Source: Macrobrachium rosenbergii
Lineage: Eukaryota; Arthropoda; Malacostraca; Decapoda; Palaemonidae
Direction of reading: 5' to 3'
DNA: 64,000 nucleotides
Assembly (NCBI RefSeq): GCF_040412425.1
Contig: NC_089792.1
Span: 22,975,809 to 23,039,808 of the forward strand
The notes beneath the pieces were generated by a model. That model had not been told where the DNA came from. It searched no databases and saw only the letters and a list, made by a program, of their open reading frames with translations. Positions 1-11,305 of the stretch are shown here, one piece after another. How positions within the stretch are numbered: the first letter of the stretch is position 1; every line of letters starts with the position of its first letter. The position numbers and the translations under genes are program-made.

Positions 1-700
1 ATATCATGTGACCTAGGAAAGGAATGTGGGTTTTCCTTTTTAATAAGGGACACTAAAATTATTAGCCCTTGTACAGCAAATGGTGTATTCATGCTACGGT
101 GAGGAGAATCGGACCTTCTGGGTGTCTGTCGTGACCTCTAGGTAAACCTTAAGTGCTTGAACTGGGCATAATGTTTTGTCTGCTAAATTGAGTTTTCTTA
201 TAAGAATAGATTTCCTTCTCAAAGGAGCCTCATTCTTGGCCAGGAATGATGAACCAGGGGACAGTAACTGATTATCAGCAGTTTGTGTGGTGTATTGTCC
301 CCGTCTAAGAGAGCCCAGTTCACTAATATGGGCTCCTGATGCTAATGAAATCGAGAAGATTGCCTTTTGTAGCATGTGAGTTGTGGTTGTATAGGGTCTG
401 CTGAATTGAGTAGATAGAAGTCTAAGTACCATGTTCAGGGACCAAGCAATTGGAAGGTCTTTTGGGAGTGGGTCTTTGTAGATCAAAAGACCCCAGAAGG
501 GAAGCAACAGCTTCTATGCTGGAGTCAATCCCAAATCCATAAAGCAAGGGTTCCGTTAATGCTGCCTTGTATGCCATGATTTTTGTAACCGCAAGACATT
601 TATCTTCAAAAAGGTATATCAGAAAATTTAAAAGTTTCTATAGAAATCTCGACTGGGCTCTCAGTATGGATATAATCTAACCATATCCTCATATGGACTG
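1..700 (-). pseudogene. DIRS tyrosine recombinase, copy A (partial)
   Basis: The 94-507 frame contains LASGAHISELGSLRRGQY (the catalytic-Arg region of YR, ASG.R.SEL-like, here with H in place of the usual Arg/Lys context), SSFLAKNEAPLRRKSI and TLCPVQALKVYLEV. Further upstream (510-700) FEDKCLAVTKIMAYKAAL is readable in another frame. Past 94 the reading continues ILVSLIKKEN and SHDI before the sequence ends, so the H-x-x-R box and catalytic Tyr lie outside. It is intact enough for family assignment but carries frameshifts. Confidence 0.82.
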
Positions 701-986
701 GTATTGCCGGATAGATGATGTCCATAACTTTTGTACAAGGTACCTAGCAATGTTGGGTGAGGAGTTTTTACGTAGATAATATTTAAAAATTCATAGGTGA
801 AGTTCTTGGCTCAGAAAGGAGGATGCATAAACAATTTTCCATCCTACCTTCTGTGATAGAACAGCGGATGATAGTGGAATTGATCTTTTCGCCCGTTGTT
901 GAAGAGATAGGAACCAATGCCTGTTTGGCCAATTTGGGCTATTAAGTAAGCTGTTCCTTTGAAGGTTAGGAGTTTGCTCAAAACCT

Positions 987-1879
987 TCAAAATCTGGGAC
1001 AGTGGAGGAAAAAAATCCACTTATTCCAGTCTTGTAGGAAGGCACCTCTTGCTATTGCTTGATTGTCCAAGTTCGGTGACACATATACTGGGAGTTTGTG
1101 ATTCTCGTATGTGGCGAACAGGTCCACTTCCGGTTGTGGAAGCATGTTGGCTATTGTCTGAAAAGAGTGGTTGTCAAACATCCACTCTGTTGAGGCTGTC
1201 GTTTTCCTTGATAGAGAGTCTATTACGTTGGAGACCCTGTGAGGTGAATTGCAGACAGGTGCCACTTCTTTACTTGTGCCATCCGAAGGATGGCTAGCAT
1301 TACCATATTGAGAGGAGGTGAGCGTGATCCTGATCTCTTGATACAGGACATTGCAGTTGTGTTGTCTAGAACTGCCAGAGTATGTCTTGTGGAGGTTTGA
1401 GTTTTTTGAGAGACAAAAAGACAGTTCCAGGAAATTGATATGACACTTCCTCAGAGTAGCTGACCACCTCCCTGCCACCTGACGATTCTTCCAGTGTCCT
1501 CCCCAACCCGTCAATGAGGCATCTATGTGTATCGTCACTCTTACAGATGGAGGAGTCAGGGTGGCCTGTTTCGGCAGAGATTCCTTCCAGGTCAAAGGCT
1601 GAAGTATCTCCCCAACTCTCTGATTCTTTTGGTGAGATCAGCCTTGCATCTTTTTTTCTTGCGTGCAATAGCCAAAATTTGTTCACGTTTTTCAGTTGCA
1701 ATCTTGAGCATTGGATCTATTACTGATGCAAACTGCAGCAGACCCATCATGCATTTTAATTGCTGCCTGGAAACTCGGGGCTGTGCCAGGAACCTTTCGA
1801 GGTTTTCCTTATTCTGTTCTGAGTTTTGGTGGGGAGAGACAAGAGGCCCTAAATAGTATCCCAACGCAGTCCCAGCCAC
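987..1879 (-). pseudogene. DIRS connection and RNase H domain
   Basis: 1592-1879 holds RVSRQQLKCMMGLLQFASVI, the RT-thumb/connection motif of DIRS elements. 987-1595 holds IHIDASLTGWGGHWKN (RNase H first Asp, DAS..GWGG), then HINFLELSF, and near its end VDLFATYENHKLPVYVSPN and QDWNKW, the conserved tail before the recombinase. The two pieces overlap in different frames and must once have been one reading frame. Part of the central RNase H is frameshifted. Confidence 0.8.
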
Positions 1880-2334
1880 TGAAGCGTCTGCTGGGCGTGA
1901 GGTGGGATTTTTTCCAATTTATTACAAAACCTTTTGACTGGAGTCTGTTGATCACTGCTCTTAGGTTTTTCAAGCACTTTTCTTGTGGACCCCCAGATTA
2001 ACCAGTCATGTACAGTAGGTAAGATATTAGCCATATTCCTTCTTTCCCGAGTTCCTGGACAACTACCGTTGCTAGTTTTGTAAAAATTCCTGGGGCAATG
2101 TTTAGCCCAAAAGGCATGACTTTGAACCTGTACGTATCTTTCCCCATCCAGAACCCTAGGAAGGGGCAGAAGGGAGCGGCAATAGGGATGTGCCAGTATG
2201 CGTCTTTCAGGTCTACAGAAATTGTCCAAGTCCATTTTGAAATGACTGAACGTACTTGGGCAACGGTAGTCATCCGAAACTTCTTTCAGACAGTGTACAT
2301 GTTCAGTGTTGATAGGTCGAGGATCACTCTTCAT
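1849..2334 (-). pseudogene. DIRS reverse transcriptase fragment with broken active site
   Basis: The frame starting at 2273 reads ISVDLKDAYWHIPIAAPF and YRFKVMPFGLNIAPGIFTKL. These are RT motifs for the first catalytic Asp (DLKDAYWHIP) and the PFGL..AP segment of DIRS enzymes. The expected Y-x-D-D-W catalytic box falls near 1995-2030, where the reading shifts from ISYL in one frame to HDWLIWGS in another. One catalytic Asp is lost there, so the enzyme would be inactive. Downstream, KSHL.PS and LGLRWDT appear in the adjoining frame, as in the family. Confidence 0.82.
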
Positions 2335-2629
2335 TCAGAGGAATCCTTTTTGGGAACATTGAAGAGACATGCTTGGTGGCGAATATACGCATGTTTCTCT
2401 ATGGCGCCTTTCCTTTTAATGGGCCTTCAGCACGTAATCTTCTAGAGAGGGGTCTGGTTCTTGAAAGAATCCCTTTAAAGGGGGGTGGGGGGATGAGACC
2501 TTTTTCACCCCAGCCTGTTGAGAACAATGCTGTGTCCCCAAGGAGAAGACTTCCATTCCCTGTGGTGTCTTTGAAGCCGACCCCCGACCAAACAATTCCT
2601 ATTGGTATCCCCCTCTCCATACCTCAGTT

Positions 2630-2736
<107 letters not shown>

Positions 2737-2869
2737 AAATATCATTAAAATGTATTTCATTCACAGAAGCCATTTATACTGTATTATTATATTGATAATT
2801 GAGCTATTACCATCGTAATATGTATTAAAAACACTGATTGTCCCGACATTTGAAATTGTTTTTACCACC

Positions 2870-3015
2870 ATATACATAACATCAGTTCTCTCTCTTCTAC
2901 TTGACAAGACGGTATTAACTGGAGGGGTTGGAAGGAGCCAATCACACAGCAGGGTACTAGCTTTTCTCAATACTGATTTACTGAAAGGGTTGGAAGTAGC
3001 CAATCACAAAGCTTG
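2870..3015. repeat. Short duplicated segment with GGTTGGAAG..GCCAATCAC
   Basis: The phrase GGTTGGAAGGAGCCAATCAC (2927-2946) recurs as GGTTGGAAGTAGCCAATCAC about 60 bp later. This is a local imperfect direct duplication with no coding signal. Confidence 0.6.
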
Positions 3016-3087
3016 TAGCTCTTATGCTTTGTGTACGTACTGTCACTAGTGTATGAGTTGTTTTTTGTTCAATTCTCTCTCTCTCTC

Positions 3088-3361
3088 TAAGTTCCTCATT
3101 GGACGAGTTGGTAGAGTTCTCGGCTAGCACTCTGCTAGGCCAGAGTTCGAGTCTCCGGCCAGCCAATTAAGAATTAGAGGAATTTATTTCTGGTGATAGA
3201 AATTCATTTCTTGCTATAATGTGGTTCGGATTCCACAATAAGTTGTAGGTCCCATTGCTAGGTAACCAGTTGGTTCTTAGCCACGTAAAATAAGTCTAAT
3301 CCTTCGGGCCAGCCCTAGGAGAGCTGTTAATCAGCTCAGTGGTCTGGTTAACTAAGGTATA

Positions 3362-3363
<2 letters not shown>
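3088..3363 (+). mobile_element. tRNA-derived SINE, full-length copy (SINE-A)
   Basis: The 5' part folds like a tRNA and carries both RNA polymerase III promoter boxes: an A box at about 3100-3112 (TGGACGAGTTGGT) and a B box at 3143-3155 (GAGTTCGAGTCTC). The body continues with TTGCTAGGTAACCAGTTGG, AATCCTTCGGGCCAGCCC and CTCAGTGGTCTGGTTAACTA. The same body occurs truncated at 4555-4680 and as a reversed fragment at 35013-35076. SINEs depend on a LINE for movement. The 3' end runs directly into a CT microsatellite. It is not a functional tRNA gene: the acceptor stem is poor. Confidence 0.85.

Positions 3364-3440
<77 letters not shown>
3364..3440. repeat. (CT)n microsatellite at the SINE 3' end, about 77 bp
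   Basis: CT run beginning at the last bases (AAGGTATAT) of SINE-A. The truncated SINE copy ends instead in a T-rich tail, so the CT array may have grown from the tail of this copy. Confidence 0.95.
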
Positions 3441-3442
<2 letters not shown>

Positions 3443-3547
3443 GAATTACTGGATCATAAAAACAAAAATACGAAGCTAAAACTAAAACTGCATGAGAGAA
3501 AATGGCTATGCCTATTTTAGGATGATAGTTTAAGGTATACTTGGAGT

Positions 3548-3835
3548 TGAACTACAGTAAACCCCACGTATTCACGTTCCCACGATTCGCATGATTGTCT
3601 GTGGAACACATTTATAAATTATTCGCTAAAAATTTGGCAATTCATGGACTTCTTCGTCGAGAAATATTAACTAATAAAATTAGTGTATTTTGATGTTATT
3701 TTCATGACTAAATACATTTTTTTATGATAAAATTATTTGCTAATTTTCAGACATTATTAAGATTAATAAGATTAAATAATAATACCGTAAGATTACATAA
3801 TATGTAATAAGATGAAATAATATGTACAGTCATAC
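3548..3835 (+). repeat. Tigger/pogo-like terminal sequence, left copy
   Basis: ACTACAGTAAACCCCACGTA begins a block that reappears inverted at about 17070-17335 with GTTTACTGTAC at its tip. Shared inner parts include TTTGATGTTATTTTCATGAC and AAATACATTTTT. CAGTAA..CC tips followed by genomic-style TTCGC(A/G)TTC phrases are typical of pogo/Tigger-like elements and their MITEs. It has no coding capacity. Confidence 0.65.
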
Positions 3836-3880
3836 TCCGAACTTACGCGAGGTTAGGTTCCAGAACCCCTCATGCACGGT

Positions 3881-4094
3881 GAATTTTCGCGCAAGTTTGG
3901 CATGGTCTCTAAAAATGCTAATAAATGCTTATTTCTAAAGTTTAAACACTAAATATGACCCTAATCATGCTGCCAAATTATTAAGTTGAATTTTCGCGCA
4001 AGTTTGGCATGGTCTCTAAAAATGCTAATAAATGCTTATTTCTAAAGTTTAAACACTAAATATGACCCTAATCATGCTGCCAAATTATTAAGTT
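3881..4094. repeat. Tandem duplication, 2 copies of 107 bp
   Basis: Copies 3881-3987 and 3988-4094 are almost identical, from GAATTTTCGCGCAAGTTTGG to TATTAAGTT. The unit is part of a repeat that starts with ACTTACGCGAGGTTAGGTTC at 3841 and occurs again as a single copy near 40020-40137. The near-identity suggests a recent duplication or an assembly duplication. Confidence 0.92.
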
Positions 4095-4552
4095 AACTTT
4101 GAAATGAAATTAAAGTTACTGTAATTTCATTTAAAAGTTAGCTTAATACATTACCCTTATAAAATAGAAATAAATGGTTGACAAAAATTGAGAGTTGGAA
4201 GAGAATTTCTCTCTCTCTCTCCCTTTCCAATCGATCTATTTTTAGAAGTCGTCTCAACCTCCTTTTAATAACTTCTTTATTCTGCGTCTCTTTCTCTTTG
4301 TTCTGAAATGCTTTTTCATGAACAAACATTGTTTTATATTTTGACTAATACAACTCTTAGTTATTATGTCTCTGTGTTTTAGAACTATTTGCAAACTAGC
4401 GCATTTACACTTCGTAGACGATACAGGTCAAATTAGATCAATTTAAACTATCTACTGTACAGGTAAAGATGTACGTAGAATTAGTAAGTTGTAAAAATGT
4501 GTGAGCGCTAACTATGAACGACAGAGAGAGATAAGGGTTGTCCTTAAGAGAG

Positions 4553-4690
4553 TGAAATTGCTAAGTAACCAATTGGTACTTATTGGTTCTTAGCCAAGTA
4601 AAATAAGTCTAATCCTTCGGGCCAGCCCTAGGAGAGCTGTTAATCGCTCAGTGGTCTGGTAAAACTAAGGTATATTTAACTTTTTTTTTT
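4553..4690 (+). mobile_element. SINE-A, 5'-truncated copy
   Basis: Starts inside the SINE body (GCTAAGTAACCAATTGG), repeats a short ATTGGT segment, continues AATCCTTCGGGCCAGCCC to ACTAAGGTATATTTAAC and ends in a run of T. It lacks the tRNA head, as expected for 5' truncation during reverse transcription. Confidence 0.85.
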
Positions 4691-5197
4691 CTCAGTGTTC
4701 GCAAATGTTCGCGTCTGTGAAAAACTCGTGTATGACCATTAATTAGGTTCCAATGAAAAATTTGTGTCTGTGAATTCAATTGCAACCTTTCAATTGCGCA
4801 AAGTTCAGGGTATTACTGTAATGTTTATCTCTCTCTTTCTCCCTTCCTATTTCAGTTCTCTCTCTCACTCTCTCTCTTTGAGAGAATTTTTATGGTATGT
4901 TTATTTGTTTTGTATAATAAATAAATGATTTACCTAATAATAAGTACTAATGTTCAATACTGATAATAATAATATTAATAATATAATAATAATAATATAC
5001 TGTAATTACAGCACTTATGCATTTCTATAGTAAGTACGTGAAAAAATTTAAACAAACAAATTTCACCGCCACTCTTTTTTCCTTAGTCTTGGAGCTCATG
5101 GGGAGGGTGAACCTGTCAAATATGTCAAGTAACCTGACAGCAAGGGTTGGCTGGTCAGTGTTGCGAACCGCGAACCACTACAAAGAATATGTATACT

Positions 5198-5203
<6 letters not shown>

Positions 5204-5292
<89 letters not shown>
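5204..5292. repeat. (CT)n microsatellite, about 89 bp
   Basis: Pure CT run. The neighbouring 5300-5740 block has smaller CT tracts (5468-5485, 5530-5540) and the phrase AAGGCTGGCTGAATTTAACA, which resembles sequence at 16200-16240 on the opposite strand. No gene was seen from 4700 to 6090. Confidence 0.95.
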
Positions 5293-5295
<3 letters not shown>

Positions 5296-6091
5296 AAAGG
5301 GTAGAATGTGAGAAATAAATAGATAGCTAGATAAATAGATACTTAGTTCATATTGTTTTAAAAACGTAAAGGTACATCTTTGTAAGACAAAAACAAACAT
5401 AAATTTTTTTTGTTGTCAGTCGCACAGAGAAATGGATTAACATTCCTGGATATTAAAGAGATAAATGCTCTCTATCTCTCTCTCTTGCCCTGCCAGTACA
5501 AGGCTGGCTGAATTTAACAAAGTGGTAACTCTCTCTCCTTCTGATTTGGCTGGAAGGGTTAGAAGTACGTATGTATATATTTTTAAGGGTACTAGTGTTC
5601 AAGATGACTTTGAAATGATATTTTAATAATACAGTAATAGGATAATAATTTAAGGTGTATTTGATGTAAGATGATACTTTAATTATACATTTGGTATTTG
5701 AACTTTCAAGACAGGCAGTTATGAGCATTTTGAGAGGGGGGGGGTTCTAAGTATTCACGGATTTTAAACTATACATGGGGTGGGAGTCTGGAATGCATCC
5801 CCCCTGAATAAGGGGGAGGAGGGCTTACTGTATTAAAATAGGAGGATATAAGCAATTTTAGAGAGGGATAACAACTTATTGCAGATTTCGCTTTTTGCCG
5901 AGGGTTGTGGTCCCTAACCCCTGTGAATATGGGGAACATACTGTATATACACAAATAAGAACAAGCAAACCAGTTATTTCTATTTTGATCAAACAGTCGT
6001 TAAAATACAGTACAGTACATAGTACACAAGAAAAAACTTTTCTTCTGTTTTGCCCAAACATGATCTTTAAAATAAATAAATAAATAGCAGC

Positions 6092-6400
6092 AATCCTTCA
6101 ATTATTCAGATTAATAGAGCCAAGGACCTGTTGGATAATGCTGAAATATGGATAATGGAGATTAAAAAAAATCTAGGGGTGTTCAAGGGCAGCTCCGTAC
6201 CCTTCCTCACCTAACATTGTCAATATCATATACTGTAAATGTAAACACTCAGTATGCTTATAAACAATACAGATCATAAACGGAAAACTCTATGCAAAAG
6301 GCAATTATCTACCTTTATTCCCCTTATTTGTACCAAAATATACTGCATAAATACACTTTGAAAAAATGCAAGCCCTTTGTTTTCTCTCTCGTAAATGGCA
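6092..6400 (+). repeat. Dispersed Tc1/pogo-like repeat, copy 1
   Basis: Begins CAATTATTCAGATTAATAGA. The next phrase (GCCAAGGACCTGTTGGATAA) and the following 250 bp recur at about 39458-39750, and a more diverged copy lies at 48695-48920. TTATTC(A)GATTAAT followed by GATAATGG is a common tip of non-autonomous pogo/Tigger-type elements. No ORF. Confidence 0.65.
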
Positions 6401-6957
6401 CAGTTCAGTAGGCAGGTAGCCTGACTGTGTTTACCCACAACCTACCATGGTTTCATGAACATTAATGTACTGTTATACAGCAACTTTCCTATCAGTTGTT
6501 ACCATATTTTACCACCATACACAAGATAGAAAATGTGTGTATGAACTATTGACCTAGCCTAGGTGTTACACTCACAGTATCAAATAGGCTGTTACAACTG
6601 TATTTAAGACAAAGGTAATAGTAATGAAATGTTATTTTACTTACAGAATCCATTTATACTGTATTATTATCTTGTTATATCATCATCATAATATGTATAA
6701 ACAAAACTGATTGTCCAGCCATTGATCCTACTAGCGAAAGAATTAAGAGAATAATTTTTTAGTTGATAAAAAAACTAATGTATTGCTGGAATTATTATTT
6801 TTGTGTACATAAATGTAAAATGGGTATACAAAGATATACTGTACTAATACTTAATGTTACAGTAAAATCCCACGAAATTGCAAAACACTTGTTTCCCAGT
6901 TTATTTGTTTACTTCATTCTAGATGTTATTTGCCAGTTTTTTTGGTATACCTCAGTT

Positions 6958-6959
<2 letters not shown>

Positions 6960-7006
<47 letters not shown>
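6960..7006. repeat. (CT)n microsatellite, about 47 bp
   Basis: CT run flanked by GGTATACCTCAGTTG and TGTACTGTATCTCAGAACTG. The same kinds of flank surround the 2633-2734 run, so the two lie in copies of one repeat family. No gene was seen from 7010 to 7580. Confidence 0.93.
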
Positions 7007-7009
<3 letters not shown>

Positions 7010-7579
7010 CTGTATCTCAGAACTGTACATATCCTTAAATGAAATATGAATTAATGTATCATAAACATAAAAACACAAAACTAAACAAACTATAGGAAAT
7101 TCACATTGCATCGAACGAGTGCGTACATCCATGCCATTGTTTTTGCTTTGCCTGATTTACTTTACCGTATTTCATTACAAGTTTAGCTGACTCTAAGAGT
7201 GATTATCATACATACCATACAAGTACATGAGAATATTTTTGTCACTGTTGATATTTCATCTATAATCAATGTAACATATTTGAAAGACAAATTTCAAATA
7301 TAGGCAACGGCAAAACCAGAAAGGCTGTAGCAAGTTCACCAACACCATGTAATAAGTGAGTGCATACGCACCCTACGTACACGATTGCAAATGAAAAAAT
7401 AAAAAATGAGAAAATAAGAGTAAAAATATGAGAATACTGTAGCATAAAACGTAAATGAAAAAGTAATGGAGTGTATTTACTGTATTACTATACTTAGGCT
7501 TCAATGTAATCATACCCCAGTTATTGTTCTCAGTCTGTTTGAGCATATGCAGTGTTACCAACATTTTTGTGAGGCTGAA

Positions 7580-9250
7580 TTCCTTAGACTTCTGAAGCCA
7601 AGTCCAAGGCCCTAGGGCATTCATTATGGTCGGCGGTGGGGTTCTCCATGCTCTCGATAAACATGCACGTGCTTGTATGGGGGGTGCTCATTGTTTCATC
7701 ATCATCTTCAGGCACTTCCTTGTCGCCACCAGCAACTGCAGCCGCAGTCTTGCTGTTGGAGAGAAACTGGAAATCAGGGTCACCACTGCCATCATCCAGC
7801 CACTCCCATACACCATCTTCAGGAACATCATCACCTCCCACCATGAGGTGGGCATGGAAGACATCGACTTGAACACATGGAAGTCCATCATGCTCCCTTC
7901 TCCATAAAGCATATGGTTCCAGATATGGTTGAGGGTCTCTACAGTGATATCCCTCCAAGCATTTGTGAAGTTGTAGATGGGAGACTTCAGCAAATACAGT
8001 ACCTTACAAGATTCTCCAATGTCTGTTCCCTGGTATTCAAGCTGTGCTCCTTCTCTGCCTTATCATCAGATCCTAGCATCATCTCCTCCAGTGCAGCTGT
8101 TTTGTTGCAGAATTAATACTGTACTTTAGTCCATTACCTTACGAGTGCAGTCGTATTAGGAAGAAAATACATGACCCTAATACTTACGACCTTCATTACT
8201 AACCAACTAGGTTGCATTAGACCATCAAGTTCATCATCCATGAGACAAAAGCCTACACCTGATGTCTAGCAATGCCAAGGTCCTATGTCTGATGATGAAC
8301 AACCTCCTTACAATTACAAAAATGATAATGGAACTAACTGGTTACAGTCTTGGAGGTGAACCAAGACTTTGCCGAATGATACTAAATCACTGGGAGCCTA
8401 TCCATCAACCCACCCAGGGCATATGGTTGCTTTACATGCCATAGTACCACAGGCTTGCAACAGTGCCCACCAGTAGCATTTGCACAAAACAAAGCAGACA
8501 CAAGTTACTCAGAAAGCTTTCGAGCAAGCAAATTCTTTTCCTTCTTATTACCCATGTTGTTAGTGGGTGGATATGCCCTAAAACAAGGCCTTCTTTTCTC
8601 ATCAATGCTTGCAGCAAATGGCAAAATTCCTCTATTCCCTCTTTATAAGCATACAAAGCTTCGCCATGAGTCTTCTTGTTAAAATTCCCATGCCGAATCT
8701 TGAACCAAAACAACCAACCTTCAAACACCTTAAGGTCCACAGCCTTATGCAAGCCTGCAAACTTCGTAGTTGCAGCCTTCAACTCAGGATAGCATATGTT
8801 TATACCAGCAGCCCTTTGCTGATAAAACCCCTTCAAGGTTGACTGCTCAGTGTCCTCGTGATGGGCTTTAGCTATGACCTTTTGGCTCAGACTCCTTGGA
8901 CACCTTCTTCTTGAGGTCAGTCATGTACTTCTTCAGTTTGTCCTGGGAAGTATTGATAAGCAAGGCTGACCATGCAATGATGTACTCATCCATTATATAG
9001 CGTGTAGACCACCCCACTTAATTCTTGTAACAAAGCTTTTTCTGCAGGGCTAGGACCTTCCTCACCCTCTTCTAGTGAGGTGGGGCCAAACAAAAGATAC
9101 ACAACACAAGTAGGACCTGCAATGCTGCAGGCTCTGCAACAAAAGCCACGTGCTCGGGGTAAAGGACTTTGTAAGAAACGAGTTAGATGTGATAACCCTG
9201 GAGAAATATTTATGTTTAATTTTTGTAGTAATTTATAAGTTCTCATGCAT
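7580..9250 (-). pseudogene. pogo/Tigger-type transposase relic, minus copy
   Basis: Reading from 9250 downwards, frames give KVLALQKKL, a CENP-B-type helix-turn-helix region, KLKKYMTDL, then (8432-8836) YPELKAATTKFAGLHKAV, GWLFWFKIRHGNF and EALYAYKEGIEEF, then (7688-7993) IYNFTNAWRDITVETLNH. This is the order of Tigger/pogo transposases: DNA-binding domain, then a DDE-D domain of which only pieces survive. Many stops and shifts; dead. A homologous copy on the plus strand (19.1-20.8 kb) matches segment by segment, including the upstream GCATTGCAG stretch. The catalytic residues cannot be traced. Confidence 0.75.
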
Positions 9251-9535
9251 TTAAATATAAACATCAGTATGAAACATTCGTATTTTTATTTTTGTACATA
9301 AATAATACAAAAGCATTTTACGGTAAAGTTTACTTTTGTACTTTACAAGATGTGATACCCATTTGCAAAGTTGCATACTTTTAGATGTGATACCCTTGCA
9401 GAAGTATATATGTTTAATTTTTGAAGTAATTTGTAAGTTTTCATACTTTTAAGTGTAAAATCTGTATGAAAAATTTTATTATCTTTATTTTTATACATAA
9501 ATGATACAAATATTACAATATTTTTAATGTGCATA
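9183..9535. repeat. Imperfect tandem duplication, period about 198 bp
   Basis: GATGTGATA(A/C)CC...TATGTTTAATTTTTG starts at about 9186 and again at about 9383. Both units continue with GTAATTT(A/G)TAAGTT and end in TACATAAAT(A/G)ATACAAA. AT-rich, no coding signal. From 9540 to 10010 there is only a small CT tract and AT-rich DNA. Confidence 0.75.
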
Positions 9536-10011
9536 TGTATCTCTCTCTCTCCCTCTCTCTCACTGTTAGCTCACATATTTTTGCACCTTATTATTTCTCT
9601 GTATGTCTTTACATAATTTTAAATTGATTGAATATACCTGTACCCTTTACATACATTACACGTTTTCATTTTATTGAATTATAACGACATGACTTCTGTG
9701 ATGGAAAGAAAACATCTTTTACTTGACTGAGAGTGAAAAAGAAAATAACATCCCAAGAATTAGGGGTAACATTAGTATACATACGTGACTACTGTAAAAG
9801 CGCTAGTGTGTGGCAAATACCCATTCACGATACTGCACTCTATTTTTACGTCAACTATTTATTTATTTTTAAGGGTAATGTATTAAACTAACTTTTAAAT
9901 GAAATTAACTTTAATTTCATTTAAAATTTAGCTTAATGCTGTACTTTAGAGCATGATTTGGGTCATATTCAGTGTTTAACAGTATGTTAGTCCTGATTTC
10001 CTGCTCTCTTT

Positions 10012-11305
10012 CAGGCTGACGAGTCCTCTAAGAAAGAGGCCCTTGAGTCTCTCCGTGCCTGGGTGGCTGGGTTCGGAAGGACCGTGCCGTCGGGGAAACC
10101 TTACGTCCTCGACGCGAGCCTAAGAGACCTGCTCTACCCCGGCAGCCGGGTTGCTGCTGCTGTTCCGGCGGAGTTGGCCACCCCTATCATCCAGCAGATC
10201 TGGGGCGCTGACCTTTTAAAAGACCCCTGGCCTGCGGAGTTTGAGCGTCGCCGCCTTAGACTTGGACCTGGGCCGATGAATACGGGCCGGACCAAGGGGT
10301 AGGTAGAGAGGTAAGTGAGGTTGCGGGGGCGGGTCGCCCTTTTTGATTCCCCATCATCCTCTGCTTCTTCCTTTGCAGGTTTGTAAGTCTTCCTTCTTGA
10401 GGGACAGGGCTCCATCTGCTGTCCCCAGAAGTTGAAGCTGAACTTGATGAGCGAGAAGAGCTAGAGTCACCGTCTTCCCGCAAAGCCTCTCCCTTCCCCG
10501 TCGAGAGGCTAAGGTTGCTGTACCTGTGGCCTCCGAGAGCAAACAACCGGAGGAACCTCTCGGGCAAAGGAGGCGGAAGTAAGAGAGGCGCCAAGAGCAA
10601 GCCCTCCCTCGCCAGCCTGCTGACCCTGAGCGTTTGCTGCTCGTTGCTCGAGAGATTCTCGGCGGAGGTTGAGGGGAAGCTTTCCAAGATCACGGAAAAG
10701 CTTCACATCCACGAGACTCTACTGGCGGATATGGCTCGCTCCGGCGGGGCCGATCCACAGTATGAGATCCCAGATACGGCTGACCTCCCTCCCTTCGATG
10801 TAGGGAACCCGTGGCGTTTTGCTCTTCGTGCCATTCGGCACGAAGACACCCTGACTATTGAGGGTCTTGGCACGAGACGTCTGGAGGAATTGGAGTTCTT
10901 CCCTCCTGATCTCCTGCCCCCTTACCCAGGCTTCGTTAGGCTGACGGAGGAAGCCTGGGTACGCTCAGACAAGGTCCCTAGGGAGACAGTGATCTTTCCG
11001 AGGGACCAGGCGCAGTCTGCTCTCCTGCGCACTCTTGCAGTGTGAGCAGAGAATACCAAGTGAAGCTCCTTTCCAAGGGCAACTACACCGTGTTTTCATT
11101 GGGTGATAAGTTGCCCCTCCTCACCTTAACAAAGTCGCTCTGGTTCGTGGCTCAGAGGCTTGCTTTTGATGGCAAACCCTTGCCTCGCTTCAGAGACAGG
11201 CTCACATCCTGGTATTCCCAGGGGGTGAGGGATTCCTGGAAGAACCCGTCCACTTTTACTGTGGGTAAATTGGACGCTGACTGTGCGTCTTCACAATTTA
11301 GTTAA
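10012..11305 (+). pseudogene. Retroelement gag-like protein, N-terminal and central parts
   Basis: A clearly GC-rich island. Readable pieces: ESLRAWVAGFGRTVPSGKPY with LRDLLYPGSRVAAAVPAELA (10063-10302); EIPDTADLPPFDVGNPW, RRLEELEFFPPDLLPPYPGF, VRLTEEAW and ETVIFPRDQAQS (10515-11045); and STFTVGKLDADCASSQF (11042-11305). I know this pattern only as a multicopy, transposon-like gag-type protein of decapod genomes and cannot name the clade; a DIRS-type element is possible. Frames shift at about 10300 and 11041, so it is not intact. No enzyme motif is visible. Confidence 0.5.

Larger units (their letters stand above)
1..2440 (-). mobile_element. DIRS-type tyrosine-recombinase retrotransposon, copy A (decayed, cut by window start)
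   Basis: Reading the minus strand from about 2.4 kb to 1 gives reverse transcriptase, RNase H, then tyrosine recombinase (YR), the pol order of DIRS elements. They replicate by reverse transcription and integrate with a YR rather than a DDE integrase. The three parts lie in different frames with several stops and frameshifts, so this copy is dead. The YR runs off the left edge at its SHDI motif. The same YR occurs on the plus strand near 40.1-43.2 kb and is very similar there. The element's left limit is outside the window; its right limit near 2440 is estimated from where RT similarity fades. Confidence 0.85.

Noticed and set aside
1..2440. Active DIRS element
   Set aside because: Frameshifts in RT, RNase H and YR and loss of one catalytic Asp.
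3092..3165. Functional tRNA gene
   Set aside because: A and B boxes are present but the acceptor stem is poor and the sequence runs on into a SINE body shared with two other sites.
7584..7993. Four overlapping ORFs of 78-124 codons
   Set aside because: Only the minus frame with IYNFTNAWRDI fits the Tigger relic; the others are shadows.
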